A DNA stretch of 7,417 nucleotides from Oscillospiraceae bacterium (lineage in GTDB: Bacteria > Bacillota > Clostridia > Oscillospirales > Oscillospiraceae). Each line of letters begins with the position of its first letter. Position 1 is the first letter of the stretch. The notes below the pieces were generated by a model. It did not search any database, was not told the DNA's origin, and worked only from the letters and a program-made list of their open reading frames with translations. The position numbers and the translations under genes were made by a program. This document shows, one piece after another, positions 1-7,327 of the stretch. The stretch spans positions 1-7,417 of the forward strand of contig JAQXJQ010000134.1 in NCBI GenBank assembly GCA_029009035.1. The letters are read 5' to 3'.

Positions 1-11
1 CGCCGCAGCGG

Positions 12-39
12 AAAGGCTCCCTCATCAGAGGGAGCCTTT
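12..39. terminator. Perfect 12-bp hairpin, possible bidirectional terminator
   Basis: Bases 12-23 (AAAGGCTCCCTC) pair perfectly with 28-39 around the tetraloop ATCA. The stem ends in three T residues on either strand, but no further T-tract follows on either side. It could end a gene lying left of the window, or be a solo palindromic repeat; its GGCTCCCTC arm resembles the arms of the inverted-repeat element at 1450-1574. The hairpin itself is certain; the terminator role is inferred. Confidence 0.45.
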
Positions 40-58
40 GAACTTGCGCAAAAAGGAG

Positions 59-82
59 AACCGAAGCCTTGCGGCTCCGGTT
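59..82. other. Second hairpin, imperfect
   Basis: AACCGAAGCC at 59-68 pairs with GGCTCCGGTT at 73-82 around the loop TTGC, with one internal A/C mismatch. It lies 20 bases after the first hairpin and 10 bases before the Shine-Dalgarno of the small ORF at 102. It is not followed by a T-tract, so a terminator role is doubtful. It may be part of a leader or simply a palindromic repeat. Confidence 0.3.
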
Positions 83-101
83 CAAAAGGATGGAGGATAG
101 A

Positions 102-188
102 ATGAAAAAGAAAGGATATCTCTTGCAAGGATTAAGATACAGGACATTCATTACAAAAATTCACGCAGAAATGTTACAAAAGTATTAA
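102..188 (+). CDS. Possible 28-residue basic small protein
   Basis: An ATG at 102 is preceded by GGAGG (92-96) with a 5-base spacer, and the frame runs 28 codons to TAA at 186-188. The predicted peptide begins MKKKGYLLQG and ends AEMLQKY. It is strongly basic, with lysines and arginines spread throughout, and has no convincing membrane segment or signal peptide. The stretch is clearly more AT-rich than the neighbouring genes, which is as consistent with an intergenic or transferred segment as with a gene. It converges on tadA, whose stop codon lies 21 bases beyond. I do not recognise a family. The Shine-Dalgarno is the main support, and a chance ORF remains quite possible. Confidence 0.3.
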   Translation: MKKKGYLLQGLRYRTFITKIHAEMLQKY

Positions 189-209
189 ATCCTTTTCGGA
201 GAGAAAAAA

Positions 210-656
210 TTATCGCAATTTTTCAAAAAAGTCGGTGAGGGCAGCCTTGCAGGCCTCCTCCGACAGCCCGCCGTAGATCCGGGGCTTGTGGTTGAACCGC
301 TCCTCGAAGAGGTTGAGCACCGACCCGCAGCAGCCGGACTTCTCCTCCCGGGCGCCGTAGCGCACCTCGCTGATGCGGGCGTTGATGATGGCGCCGGCGC
401 ACATGGGACAGGGCTCCAGCGTCACATAGAGGGTGCAGCCGGTGAGGCGCCAGGAGCCCAGCGTCCGGCAGGCCATGTTGATGGCCTCCACCTCGGCGTG
501 GGCGGTGGCCCGGCCCTCCGCCTCCCGGCGGTTGCGGCCCTCGCCGATGATCTCCCCCTCGGGGGATACCACCACGCAGCCCACGGGCACATCGCCGTCG
601 GCCGTGCATTCCCGCGCCAGCTCCAGCGCCCGGGCCATATAGTCCTCATGGGGCAT
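210..656 (-). CDS. tadA: tRNA-specific adenosine deaminase TadA
   Basis: This 148-residue zinc enzyme deaminates adenosine-34 to inosine in the tRNA-Arg(ACG) anticodon, so that one tRNA reads several CGN codons. It carries the cytidine/deoxycytidylate deaminase fold signature. HAE at residues 53-55 supplies the zinc-binding His53 and the proton-shuttling Glu55, and PCPMC at 82-86 supplies the zinc ligands Cys83 and Cys86. The N-terminal DVPVG segment (22-26) is typical of TadA rather than of free-nucleotide deaminases. Length matches the family (about 150-170). The start is placed at the ATG ending at 656 because AAGGCAGGTG precedes it by 5 bases and homologues begin near this residue. An in-frame extension to 767 would run through the divergent promoter region and has no ribosome binding site. 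The gene is divergent from the acetyltransferase gene. Confidence 0.96.
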   Translation of the reverse strand: MPHEDYMARALELARECTADGDVPVGCVVVSPEGEIIGEGRNRREAEGRATAHAEVEAINMACRTLGSWRLTGCTLYVTLEPCPMCAGAIINARISEVRYGAREEKSGCCGSVLNLFEERFNHKPRIYGGLSEEACKAALTDFFEKLR

Positions 657-661
657 AAAAA

Positions 662-687
662 CACCTGCCTTTTGGATGAGTATACCA
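662..687 (-). promoter_or_regulatory. tadA extended -10 promoter and ribosome binding site
   Basis: On the minus strand TGG-TATACT (679-687) forms an extended -10 element matching TATAAT at five of six bases. The -35 region is poor (T-rich, nothing near TTGACA), which is acceptable for an extended -10 promoter. Transcription would begin about 15-20 bases before the ATG, just ahead of the Shine-Dalgarno AAGGCAGGTG (662-671). Confidence 0.45.
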
Positions 688-715
688 CGCCGGAGGGAAA
701 AACAAAAGGGGAGGA

Positions 716-744
716 TTGATTTATGGCGGGTTTTGCGATAGGAT
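716..744 (+). promoter_or_regulatory. Candidate promoter of the acetyltransferase gene
   Basis: TTGATT (716-721) and TAGGAT (739-744) are separated by exactly 17 bases, each matching four of six consensus positions. They lie 22 bases ahead of the ATG, with AAAGGAG (751-757) between. The match is moderate only. Confidence 0.3.
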
Positions 745-765
745 TGGGGCAAAGGAGATGATACC

Positions 766-1293
766 ATGATCGGAATGGAAGACCGAGTGGAGCGCTCCCG
801 GCGCCTGACCTACCGCCTGATCGCGGACTGTGACCGGGAGCCGCTGCGGGGCATGCTGACCGACCCGGAGGTGACCGAACCGGCAGGATTTCGGCCTCCG
901 GTGACCGATGAGGCCTTTGAGGCGTTTTTCTCCGGGCTGACGGCGTATCATACCGGGGTCGCCATCCTGCTGGGGCAGGAGCTGATCGGATATGTTCATG
1001 TCAACAAGATGAACATGGGCCAGGGGGTGTATGCGGGCAAGAGCTGTCTGGGGCTGGGCTTTGTGCTGGGAAGAAAATATCACCGGCAGGGCTACGCAAC
1101 AGAGATGCTGAACTGGATCACCGGGTATCTGAAGGGGAGGGCGGACTGGTGCTTTGCCGACGCCTTTGTGGACAACGCACCCTCCAATGCCCTCATCCAA
1201 AGGTGCGGCTACACCTATGTGGAGGACTACTCCATGTACTTTGACGCCTTGGGAAAGACCATGACCTGCCACAGTTATGCATACAAATTGTAA
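766..1293 (+). CDS. GNAT family N-acetyltransferase (RimJ/RimL-like)
   Basis: This 175-residue protein has the architecture of single-domain GNAT acetyltransferases that use acetyl-CoA to acetylate an amine. The acetyl-CoA binding loop is seen at about residues 103-111 (RKYHRQGYA, fitting the R/Q-x-x-G-x-A pattern), after the beta-4 strand GLGFVL. The later VDNAPSNALIQRCGY segment (136-149) is the usual N-x-x-S-N...GF/Y motif of the RimJ/RimL group. The N-terminal third is variable and would bind the acceptor, which cannot be predicted: ribosomal protein, antibiotic or small molecule are all open. AAAGGAG lies 8 bases before the ATG, favouring this start over the ATG three codons later. It is transcribed alone and divergently from tadA, and is probably ended by the hairpin at 1281-1321. 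Confidence 0.9.
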   Translation: MIGMEDRVERSRRLTYRLIADCDREPLRGMLTDPEVTEPAGFRPPVTDEAFEAFFSGLTAYHTGVAILLGQELIGYVHVNKMNMGQGVYAGKSCLGLGFVLGRKYHRQGYATEMLNWITGYLKGRADWCFADAFVDNAPSNALIQRCGYTYVEDYSMYFDALGKTMTCHSYAYKL

Positions 1294-1327
1294 TATCTAA
1301 TAAAAGAAGTACAATTCGTATTCTTTA
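1281..1327 (+). terminator. Weak AT-rich terminator after the acetyltransferase
   Basis: ATACAAATTGTA (1281-1292) and TACAATTCGTAT (1310-1321) are inverted copies matching at 11 of 12 positions, with a 17-base loop, followed by TCTTTA. The left arm overlaps the last codons and stop of the gene. The stem is AT-rich, so termination would be inefficient if it occurs at all. Confidence 0.35.
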
Positions 1328-1449
1328 CGGCGCGCCATTGGGGAGCAGGACGGCAGCTTCGTATCTGCTGCCGCACAGCTCAATGGCAAGCACATCCAGC
1401 ACTCCAGGGTACCGCGCCTGAATGGAGGTGTGTTGGGCACCAAAGCCTC
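1322..1449. other. Intergenic stretch with no recognised gene
   Basis: Part of the 380-base gap between the acetyltransferase and the CoA-transferase beta subunit. The minus-strand frame ending near 1325 reads protein-like for about 25 residues (LDVLAIELCGSRYEAAVLLP is the central part). Further upstream it runs through the palindromic repeat and has no credible start. It might be a gene remnant; I do not recognise it. A 7-bp hairpin (CGGCAGC with GCTGCCG, near 1350-1373) is also present. Confidence 0.3.
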
Positions 1450-1574
1450 CCTTGGCTCTCCCTCTGGGAGAGCTGTCGCCGCCGAAAGGCGGTGACTGAG
1501 AGGGTGTCGGTCCAGCTGCCCTCTCCGTCAAAAATCGAAGATTTTTGACACCTCTCCCATAGGGAGAGGCAAGG
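1450..1574. repeat. 125-bp inverted-repeat element of five hairpins, MITE-like
   Basis: The ends 1450-1477 and 1547-1574 are inverted copies matching at 25 of 28 positions. Each terminal repeat is itself a hairpin: GCTCTCCC-TCT-GGGAGAGC on the left, CCTCTCCC-ATA-GGGAGAGG on the right. Between them lie a GAAA-loop hairpin at 1475-1496, a GAGAGGG/CCCTCTC pair at 1498-1525, and a perfect 10-bp stem with loop GAA at 1527-1549. Two of the three differences between the termini are at paired positions and preserve pairing. There is no transposase and I see no clear target-site duplication. The layout resembles small palindromic elements scattered through gut Oscillospiraceae genomes (recollection, not searched). 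Non-autonomous transposition is inferred. Confidence 0.75.
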
Positions 1575-1612
1575 CGGCTGCACCCCGCAATGATTACCGT
1601 ATCAACGCAAAA
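1575..1612 (-). repeat. 38-nt dispersed repeat, copy 1
   Basis: Read on the minus strand, this segment starts TTTTGCGTTGAT and ends GGGGTGCAGCCG. It matches 7224-7261 at 35 of 38 positions. In both copies it directly follows a terminator hairpin whose U-tract forms its first four bases. Here its far end abuts the inverted-repeat element with no base between. Confidence 0.8.
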
Positions 1613-1648
1613 GGGTCCGCTGCAGAACTTTCGTTCTGCAACGGACCC
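1609..1648 (-). terminator. Intrinsic terminator of the thiolase/CoA-transferase operon
   Basis: A 15-bp stem pairs 1613-1627 with 1634-1648 around a six-base loop. Its single imperfection is a C/A mismatch on the plus strand but a G-U wobble on the minus strand. On the minus strand TTTT follows the stem directly. It lies 25 bases after the beta-subunit stop codon. It belongs to the same hairpin family as those near 7191 and 7289. Confidence 0.85.
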
Positions 1649-1673
1649 CTTCGTTTGTCGAATGTATGGCCGA

Positions 1674-2330
1674 TTACACCATGCTCTTCAGCTCGGGGCT
1701 GACGATCAGGGTGGCCTCGGTGGCGGCCTGAACTTCCTCGACAGTGAACTCGGGGTTGATCTCGACCAGCTCCAGGCCCTTGTCGGTGACGTTCATCACG
1801 CCCATCTCGGTGATGATCTTGGTGATGCACTTGACGGCGGTGTAGGGCAGACGGCACTTCTTCAGGATCTTGGGATTGCCCTTGGCGGTGTGCTCCATGG
1901 CAACGATGACGTTCTTGGCGCCAACCAGCAGGTCCATAGCGCCGCCCATGCCGGGCATCTTCTTGCCAGGGATGATCCAGTTGGACAGAGAGCCCTCCTC
2001 GTCGACCTCCAGGCCGCCCAGGATGGTGGCGTCAACGTGACCGCCGCGGATCAGGCCGAAGGAAGTGGCGGAGTCGATGAAGCAGCCGGCGGGGCTGACG
2101 GCGGAGGGAGAACCACCGGCGTCCACCACATGGATGGGATCGCGGTTCTCGTCGGACACGGTGCCGGTGCCGATGATGCCGTTCTCGGACTGCAGAGTGA
2201 CGTGAACGCCCTCAGGCAGATAGCTGGGAACCAGAGTGGGCAGGCCGATGCCCAGGTTGACGATGTCGCCGTCCTTCAGCTCCTTAGCAACGCGGGCGGC
2301 GATGAAACCCTTGATCTGAGACTTATCCAT
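1674..2330 (-). CDS. atoA: Acetoacetate/butyrate-type CoA-transferase, beta subunit
   Basis: This 218-residue subunit carries the catalytic half of a family I 3-oxoacid CoA-transferase (AtoA/CtfB/ScoB group; E. coli AtoA is about 216 residues). It moves CoA between acetoacetyl-CoA and a short-chain acid through a glutamyl-CoA thioester. The active-site signature LQSENGIIG is at 46-54 with catalytic Glu49. The family segments GGHVDATILGGLEVD and GMGGAMDL follow. Its ATG overlaps the alpha-subunit stop by one base (TAATG), and its Shine-Dalgarno GGGAGG lies inside the last alpha-subunit codons, indicating translational coupling and 1:1 synthesis. It is the last gene of the operon. The acid substrate (acetate, butyrate or other) cannot be fixed from sequence alone. 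Confidence 0.94.
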   Translation of the reverse strand: MDKSQIKGFIAARVAKELKDGDIVNLGIGLPTLVPSYLPEGVHVTLQSENGIIGTGTVSDENRDPIHVVDAGGSPSAVSPAGCFIDSATSFGLIRGGHVDATILGGLEVDEEGSLSNWIIPGKKMPGMGGAMDLLVGAKNVIVAMEHTAKGNPKILKKCRLPYTAVKCITKIITEMGVMNVTDKGLELVEINPEFTVEEVQAATEATLIVSPELKSMV

Positions 2331-3019
2331 TAGTACTTACCTCCCTCGACAACATAATCGACGAACACGCCGGAGGTACGGACATCCTCGGGAGCGATGC
2401 CGCCCAGCTCGACGATCTCCTCAGCCTCAGCGATGACAACATCAGCGGCGGTAGCCATCACGATGTTGAAGTTGCTGGTGTCGCCCTTGTACCAGACGTT
2501 ACCGGCCTTGTCGATCTTGGAGCCGCCGATGACGGCGAAGTCGGCATGGACGGGAGCCATCAGCAGGTAGTCGCGGCCGTTGATGGTCTGCTTGCCCAGG
2601 CAGAGGGGGTTATCCTCCACGATGGTGCCGACGCCGGTGGGAGTCAGCACGCCGCCCAGACCGGCGCCGTCGGCGCGGATCATCTCAGCCAGGGAGCCCT
2701 GGGGAACCAGGATGACCTCCAGGGTGCCGTCCTGCATGGACTGGGTGGCGACCTCGGGGTTCAGGCCGACGTGGGTGGCGATGAGCTTCTTCACCTGATG
2801 ATTGTGGATCAGCTTGGCAACGCCGTAGTACTCCTCGCCCATGGGGCCGCCGGGCATGGAAGCGTCATTGCCGATCATGGTCAGATCCTTGACGCCGCTC
2901 TTGGACAGGGCGTCGATGAACTTGTGGGCGTTGCCGCAGCCCATGAAGCCGCCGAACATGATGGTGGCGCCGTCGGGAATCAGCTTGACAGCCTCTTCGA
3001 TGGATACGAATTTAGGCAT
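2330..3019 (-). CDS. atoD: Acetoacetate/butyrate-type CoA-transferase, alpha subunit
   Basis: This 229-residue alpha subunit pairs with the beta subunit encoded next to it to form the active heteromeric CoA-transferase. The N-terminal family I signature is visible as DGATIMFGGFMGCGNA (about 16-31). The proline that normally closes this G-G-F-x(3)-G-x-P motif is alanine here. Downstream segments PQGSLAEMIRADGAGLGGVLTPTG and ADFAVIGGSKIDKAGNVWYKG match the clostridial CtfA/AtoD pattern as I recall it. AGGAGG precedes the ATG within the 82-base gap after the thiolase gene, a gap that also holds a terminator-like hairpin. Codon use is strongly biased (GGC, AAG, ATC), suggesting high expression. 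In acetoacetate-using or butyrate-producing fermenters the enzyme activates acetoacetate or releases butyrate; which applies here is open. Confidence 0.94.
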   Translation of the reverse strand: MPKFVSIEEAVKLIPDGATIMFGGFMGCGNAHKFIDALSKSGVKDLTMIGNDASMPGGPMGEEYYGVAKLIHNHQVKKLIATHVGLNPEVATQSMQDGTLEVILVPQGSLAEMIRADGAGLGGVLTPTGVGTIVEDNPLCLGKQTINGRDYLLMAPVHADFAVIGGSKIDKAGNVWYKGDTSNFNIVMATAADVVIAEAEEIVELGGIAPEDVRTSGVFVDYVVEGGKY

Positions 3020-3043
3020 TTTACTTACCTCCTAAGTTTTTTG

Positions 3044-3077
3044 AAAACCGGTGGACAGGCAGAAACCTGCCCACCGG
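3044..3077 (-). terminator. Terminator-like hairpin inside the operon
   Basis: Between the thiolase stop and the alpha-subunit start, 3048-3059 pair with 3066-3077 in a 12-bp stem around a six-base loop. The single imperfection is an A/C mismatch on the plus strand but a G-U wobble on the minus strand, the strand that is transcribed. On that strand the stem is followed by TTTTC. It may partially terminate transcription, or act as a processing or 3'-end stabilising element that sets the ratio of thiolase to CoA-transferase. Confidence 0.6.
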
Positions 3078-3101
3078 CCTAATGCTATGGACAAACGGGG
3101 A

Positions 3102-4298
3102 TCAGCACTTCTCCCAGATGGTGGCGACACCCATGCCGCCGCCGATGCACAGGGTAGCCAGGCCCTTCTTGGCGTCGTCGCGCTTCATCATCTCGTGGAG
3201 CAGGGTGACGATGATACGGGCGCCGGAGCAGCCCACGGGGTGGCCGATGGAGATGGCGCCGCCGTTGACGTTGACCTTGGACATATCGAACTCCAGGTCA
3301 CGGGCGACAGCGATGGACTGAGCGGCAAAAGCCTCGTTGGCCTCCACCAGGTCGATGTCCTTGATGGTCAGGTCGGCCTTGGCCATAGCCTGACGGGAAG
3401 CGGGGATGGGACCCAGGCCCATGACCTTGGGATCCACGCCGCCCTGGCCCCAGCTGACCAGCTTGGCCATGGGCTTCAGGCCGTACTTCTCAACGGCTTC
3501 CTTGGAGGCCAGCACCAGAGCGGCGGCGCCGTCGTTGATGCCGGAGGCGTTGGCGGCGGTCACGCGGTTGCCCTTGGAACCGTCAGCCAGGGGGAAAGCG
3601 CCCTTCAGCTTGGCAACGGACTCCATGGTCACGCCGGCCTTGGGGTACTCGTCCACCTTGAACTCGACCATATCCTTCTTCTTCTTCACCATGACGGGGA
3701 CGATCTCGTCCACGAACTTGCCGGCGGCCTGAGCGGCCTCGGTCTTGTTCTGGGAGGAGACGGCGAAGGCGTCCAGCTCCTCACGGGTGATGCCGTACTG
3801 ATCGCAGATGTTCTCAGCGGTGGTGCCCATGTGGTAGTTGTTGTAAGCGTCCCACAGACCGTCGTTCACCATGGTGTCGACGATCTTGTTGTTGCCCATG
3901 CGGGCGCCCCAGCGGGCGGCGGGGATGGCGTAGGGAGCGGCAGACATGTTCTCGGTACCGCCGGCCACAACGATCTCGGCGTCACCGGCAGCGATGGCAC
4001 GACCGGCCTCGATGACGGACTTCATGCCGGAGCCGCAGACCATGGAAACGGTGTAGGCGGGGACCTCGATGGGCAGACCGGCCTTCAGGGAGACCTGACG
4101 GGCGGGGTTCTGGCCCAGACCGGCGGACAGGATGCAGCCGAACATAACCTCGTCAACGTTCTCGGGCTTGACACCGGCGCGGTTCAGGGCTTCCTTGACG
4201 ACGACAGCGCCCAGCTCAACGGCGGGGGTGTCCTTCAGGGAGCCGCCGAAGGAGCCGACGGCGGTACGGCAGCAGTTGACAACATAAACTTCTCTCAT
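3102..4298 (-). CDS. atoB: Acetyl-CoA C-acetyltransferase (thiolase)
   Basis: This 398-residue cytoplasmic enzyme condenses two acetyl-CoA to acetoacetyl-CoA or runs the reverse cleavage (EC 2.3.1.9). It has the full biosynthetic-type thiolase active site: nucleophile Cys88 in VCGSGMKS, the NEAFAAQ motif at 321-327, His353 in GGAISIGHPVGCSGAR, and the proton-transfer Cys384 in CIGGGMG. Its length matches AtoB/ThlA (about 392-395). GGAGGTC lies 8 bases ahead of the ATG, and a near-consensus promoter lies about 68 bases upstream. It is the first gene of the operon, ahead of the two CoA-transferase subunits. Together they connect acetyl-CoA, acetoacetyl-CoA and acetoacetate. Either direction (C4 synthesis toward butyrate, or acetoacetate breakdown) is possible; crotonase, hydroxybutyryl-CoA dehydrogenase and butyryl-CoA dehydrogenase genes are absent from the window. 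Confidence 0.97.
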   Translation of the reverse strand: MREVYVVNCCRTAVGSFGGSLKDTPAVELGAVVVKEALNRAGVKPENVDEVMFGCILSAGLGQNPARQVSLKAGLPIEVPAYTVSMVCGSGMKSVIEAGRAIAAGDAEIVVAGGTENMSAAPYAIPAARWGARMGNNKIVDTMVNDGLWDAYNNYHMGTTAENICDQYGITREELDAFAVSSQNKTEAAQAAGKFVDEIVPVMVKKKKDMVEFKVDEYPKAGVTMESVAKLKGAFPLADGSKGNRVTAANASGINDGAAALVLASKEAVEKYGLKPMAKLVSWGQGGVDPKVMGLGPIPASRQAMAKADLTIKDIDLVEANEAFAAQSIAVARDLEFDMSKVNVNGGAISIGHPVGCSGARIIVTLLHEMMKRDDAKKGLATLCIGGGMGVATIWEKC

Positions 4299-4324
4299 GA
4301 TGACAAGACCTCCATAATCATTTT

Positions 4325-4346
4325 TCCTCTCTTATAATCAAGAGGA
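4325..4346 (-). other. Short hairpin in the thiolase 5' leader
   Basis: TCCTCT and AGAGGA at the two ends pair around a 10-base AT-rich loop (an alternative CTCTT/AAGAG pairing also exists). It sits in the predicted leader about 12 bases upstream of the GGAGG. It may stabilise the transcript 5' end; no riboswitch class is recognised. Confidence 0.3.
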
Positions 4347-4365
4347 TAAATATTCATGCACTAAA

Positions 4366-4394
4366 ATTATATACCCCCGTGCCCCAAAAATCAA
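4366..4394 (-). promoter_or_regulatory. Promoter of the thiolase/CoA-transferase operon
   Basis: On the minus strand a -35 TTGATT (4389-4394) and a perfect -10 TATAAT (4366-4371) are separated by exactly 17 bases. The predicted leader is about 60 nt. The spacer is G-rich, and no clear Rex, CcpA or CodY operator was recognised. With the biased codon use, this points to strong vegetative (sigma-A) expression. Confidence 0.75.
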
Positions 4395-4426
4395 CAACTT
4401 CACCCATTTATAGCCAAGTTATTTTT

Positions 4427-7078
<2,652 letters not shown>

Positions 7079-7117
7079 AGAGCATGCTCCTTTCCGTGTT
7101 GTATGCTTCCCATTATA
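7079..7117 (-). promoter_or_regulatory. ATPase -10 element and ribosome binding site deciding the GTG start
   Basis: On the minus strand a perfect TATAAT lies at 7112-7117, giving a leader of roughly 27 bases. AGGAG (7087-7091) sits 8 bases before the GTG at 7076-7078. No good -35 is present at the expected distance, so the promoter call is tentative, but the ribosome binding site is convincing. An ATG a few bases upstream of the GTG is in another frame. Confidence 0.45.
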
Positions 7118-7190
7118 TGGAAGGGAGCGGGCGAACATGGAAGAAAGAAAGGGGCAAATGAAAAAATGCGCGGAGGGGGACAAAAAGAAG

Positions 7191-7227
7191 AGCCCGTTGC
7201 AGAACTTTCACTCTGCAACGGGCTTTT
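7191..7227. terminator. Bidirectional terminator-like hairpin
   Basis: A perfect 13-bp stem pairs 7191-7203 with 7212-7224 around an eight-base loop. TTTT runs off the stem on the plus strand, and CTTCTTTTTG follows on the minus strand, so either direction could terminate. No gene clearly needs it on the plus strand. On the minus strand it would back up the terminator at 7281-7318 and insulate the ATPase promoter. The core resembles the hairpins near 1613 and 7289. Confidence 0.65.
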
Positions 7228-7261
7228 GCGTTGATGCGGCAATCATTTCGGGGTGCAGCCG
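7224..7261 (+). repeat. 38-nt dispersed repeat, copy 2
   Basis: This segment matches the reverse complement of 1575-1612 at 35 of 38 positions, with differences at repeat positions 13, 17 and 25. Similarity stops at GCAGCCG: copy 1 continues into the 125-bp element, while this copy continues into AGTCGTCGCG. It runs in the opposite orientation to copy 1. Confidence 0.8.
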
Positions 7262-7280
7262 AGTCGTCGCGCCCCACGAA

Positions 7281-7318
7281 AAAAGAAACCCGCTGCAGAA
7301 TGTTCACTCTGCAGCGGG
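7281..7318 (-). terminator. Intrinsic terminator of the right-edge gene
   Basis: A perfect 11-bp stem pairs 7289-7299 with 7308-7318 around an eight-base loop. On the minus strand it is followed by TTTCTTTTTTCG, an excellent U-tract. It begins 10 bases after the stop codon of the partial gene at the right edge. It shares the CTGCAGAA...TTC...TCTGCA core with the other two hairpins. Confidence 0.88.
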
Positions 7319-7327
7319 CCCATCGGT

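Noticed and set aside
195..230. AAAAATT/AATTTTT pairing at the tadA stop as its terminator
   Set aside because: The stem is purely A-T with a short arm, too weak to support a terminator call.
657..767. N-terminal extension of TadA by 37 residues
   Set aside because: The extension has no ribosome binding site, runs through the divergent promoter region, and lies outside the deaminase fold.
1325..1583. Two short minus-strand frames over the palindromic element
   Set aside because: Their translations are mostly the hairpin arms in different frames, and neither has a ribosome binding site.
1590..2333. A 247-codon plus-strand frame opposite the CoA-transferase beta subunit
   Set aside because: It begins inside the palindromic repeat and is antisense to the real gene. 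Its first residues are just the hairpin translated.
3051..4337. A 428-codon plus-strand frame opposite the thiolase
   Set aside because: Its Gly/Asp/His/Val-rich composition is typical of an antisense shadow, and the thiolase active-site motifs are all on the minus strand.
4372..4426. A terminator after the ATPase gene
   Set aside because: The stretch is AT-rich but has no GC stem followed by a U-tract on the minus strand; none was called.
7079..7183. N-terminal extension of the ATPase by 35 residues from a TTG
   Set aside because: It has no ribosome binding site and spans the TATAAT and the AGGAG that serve the GTG start.
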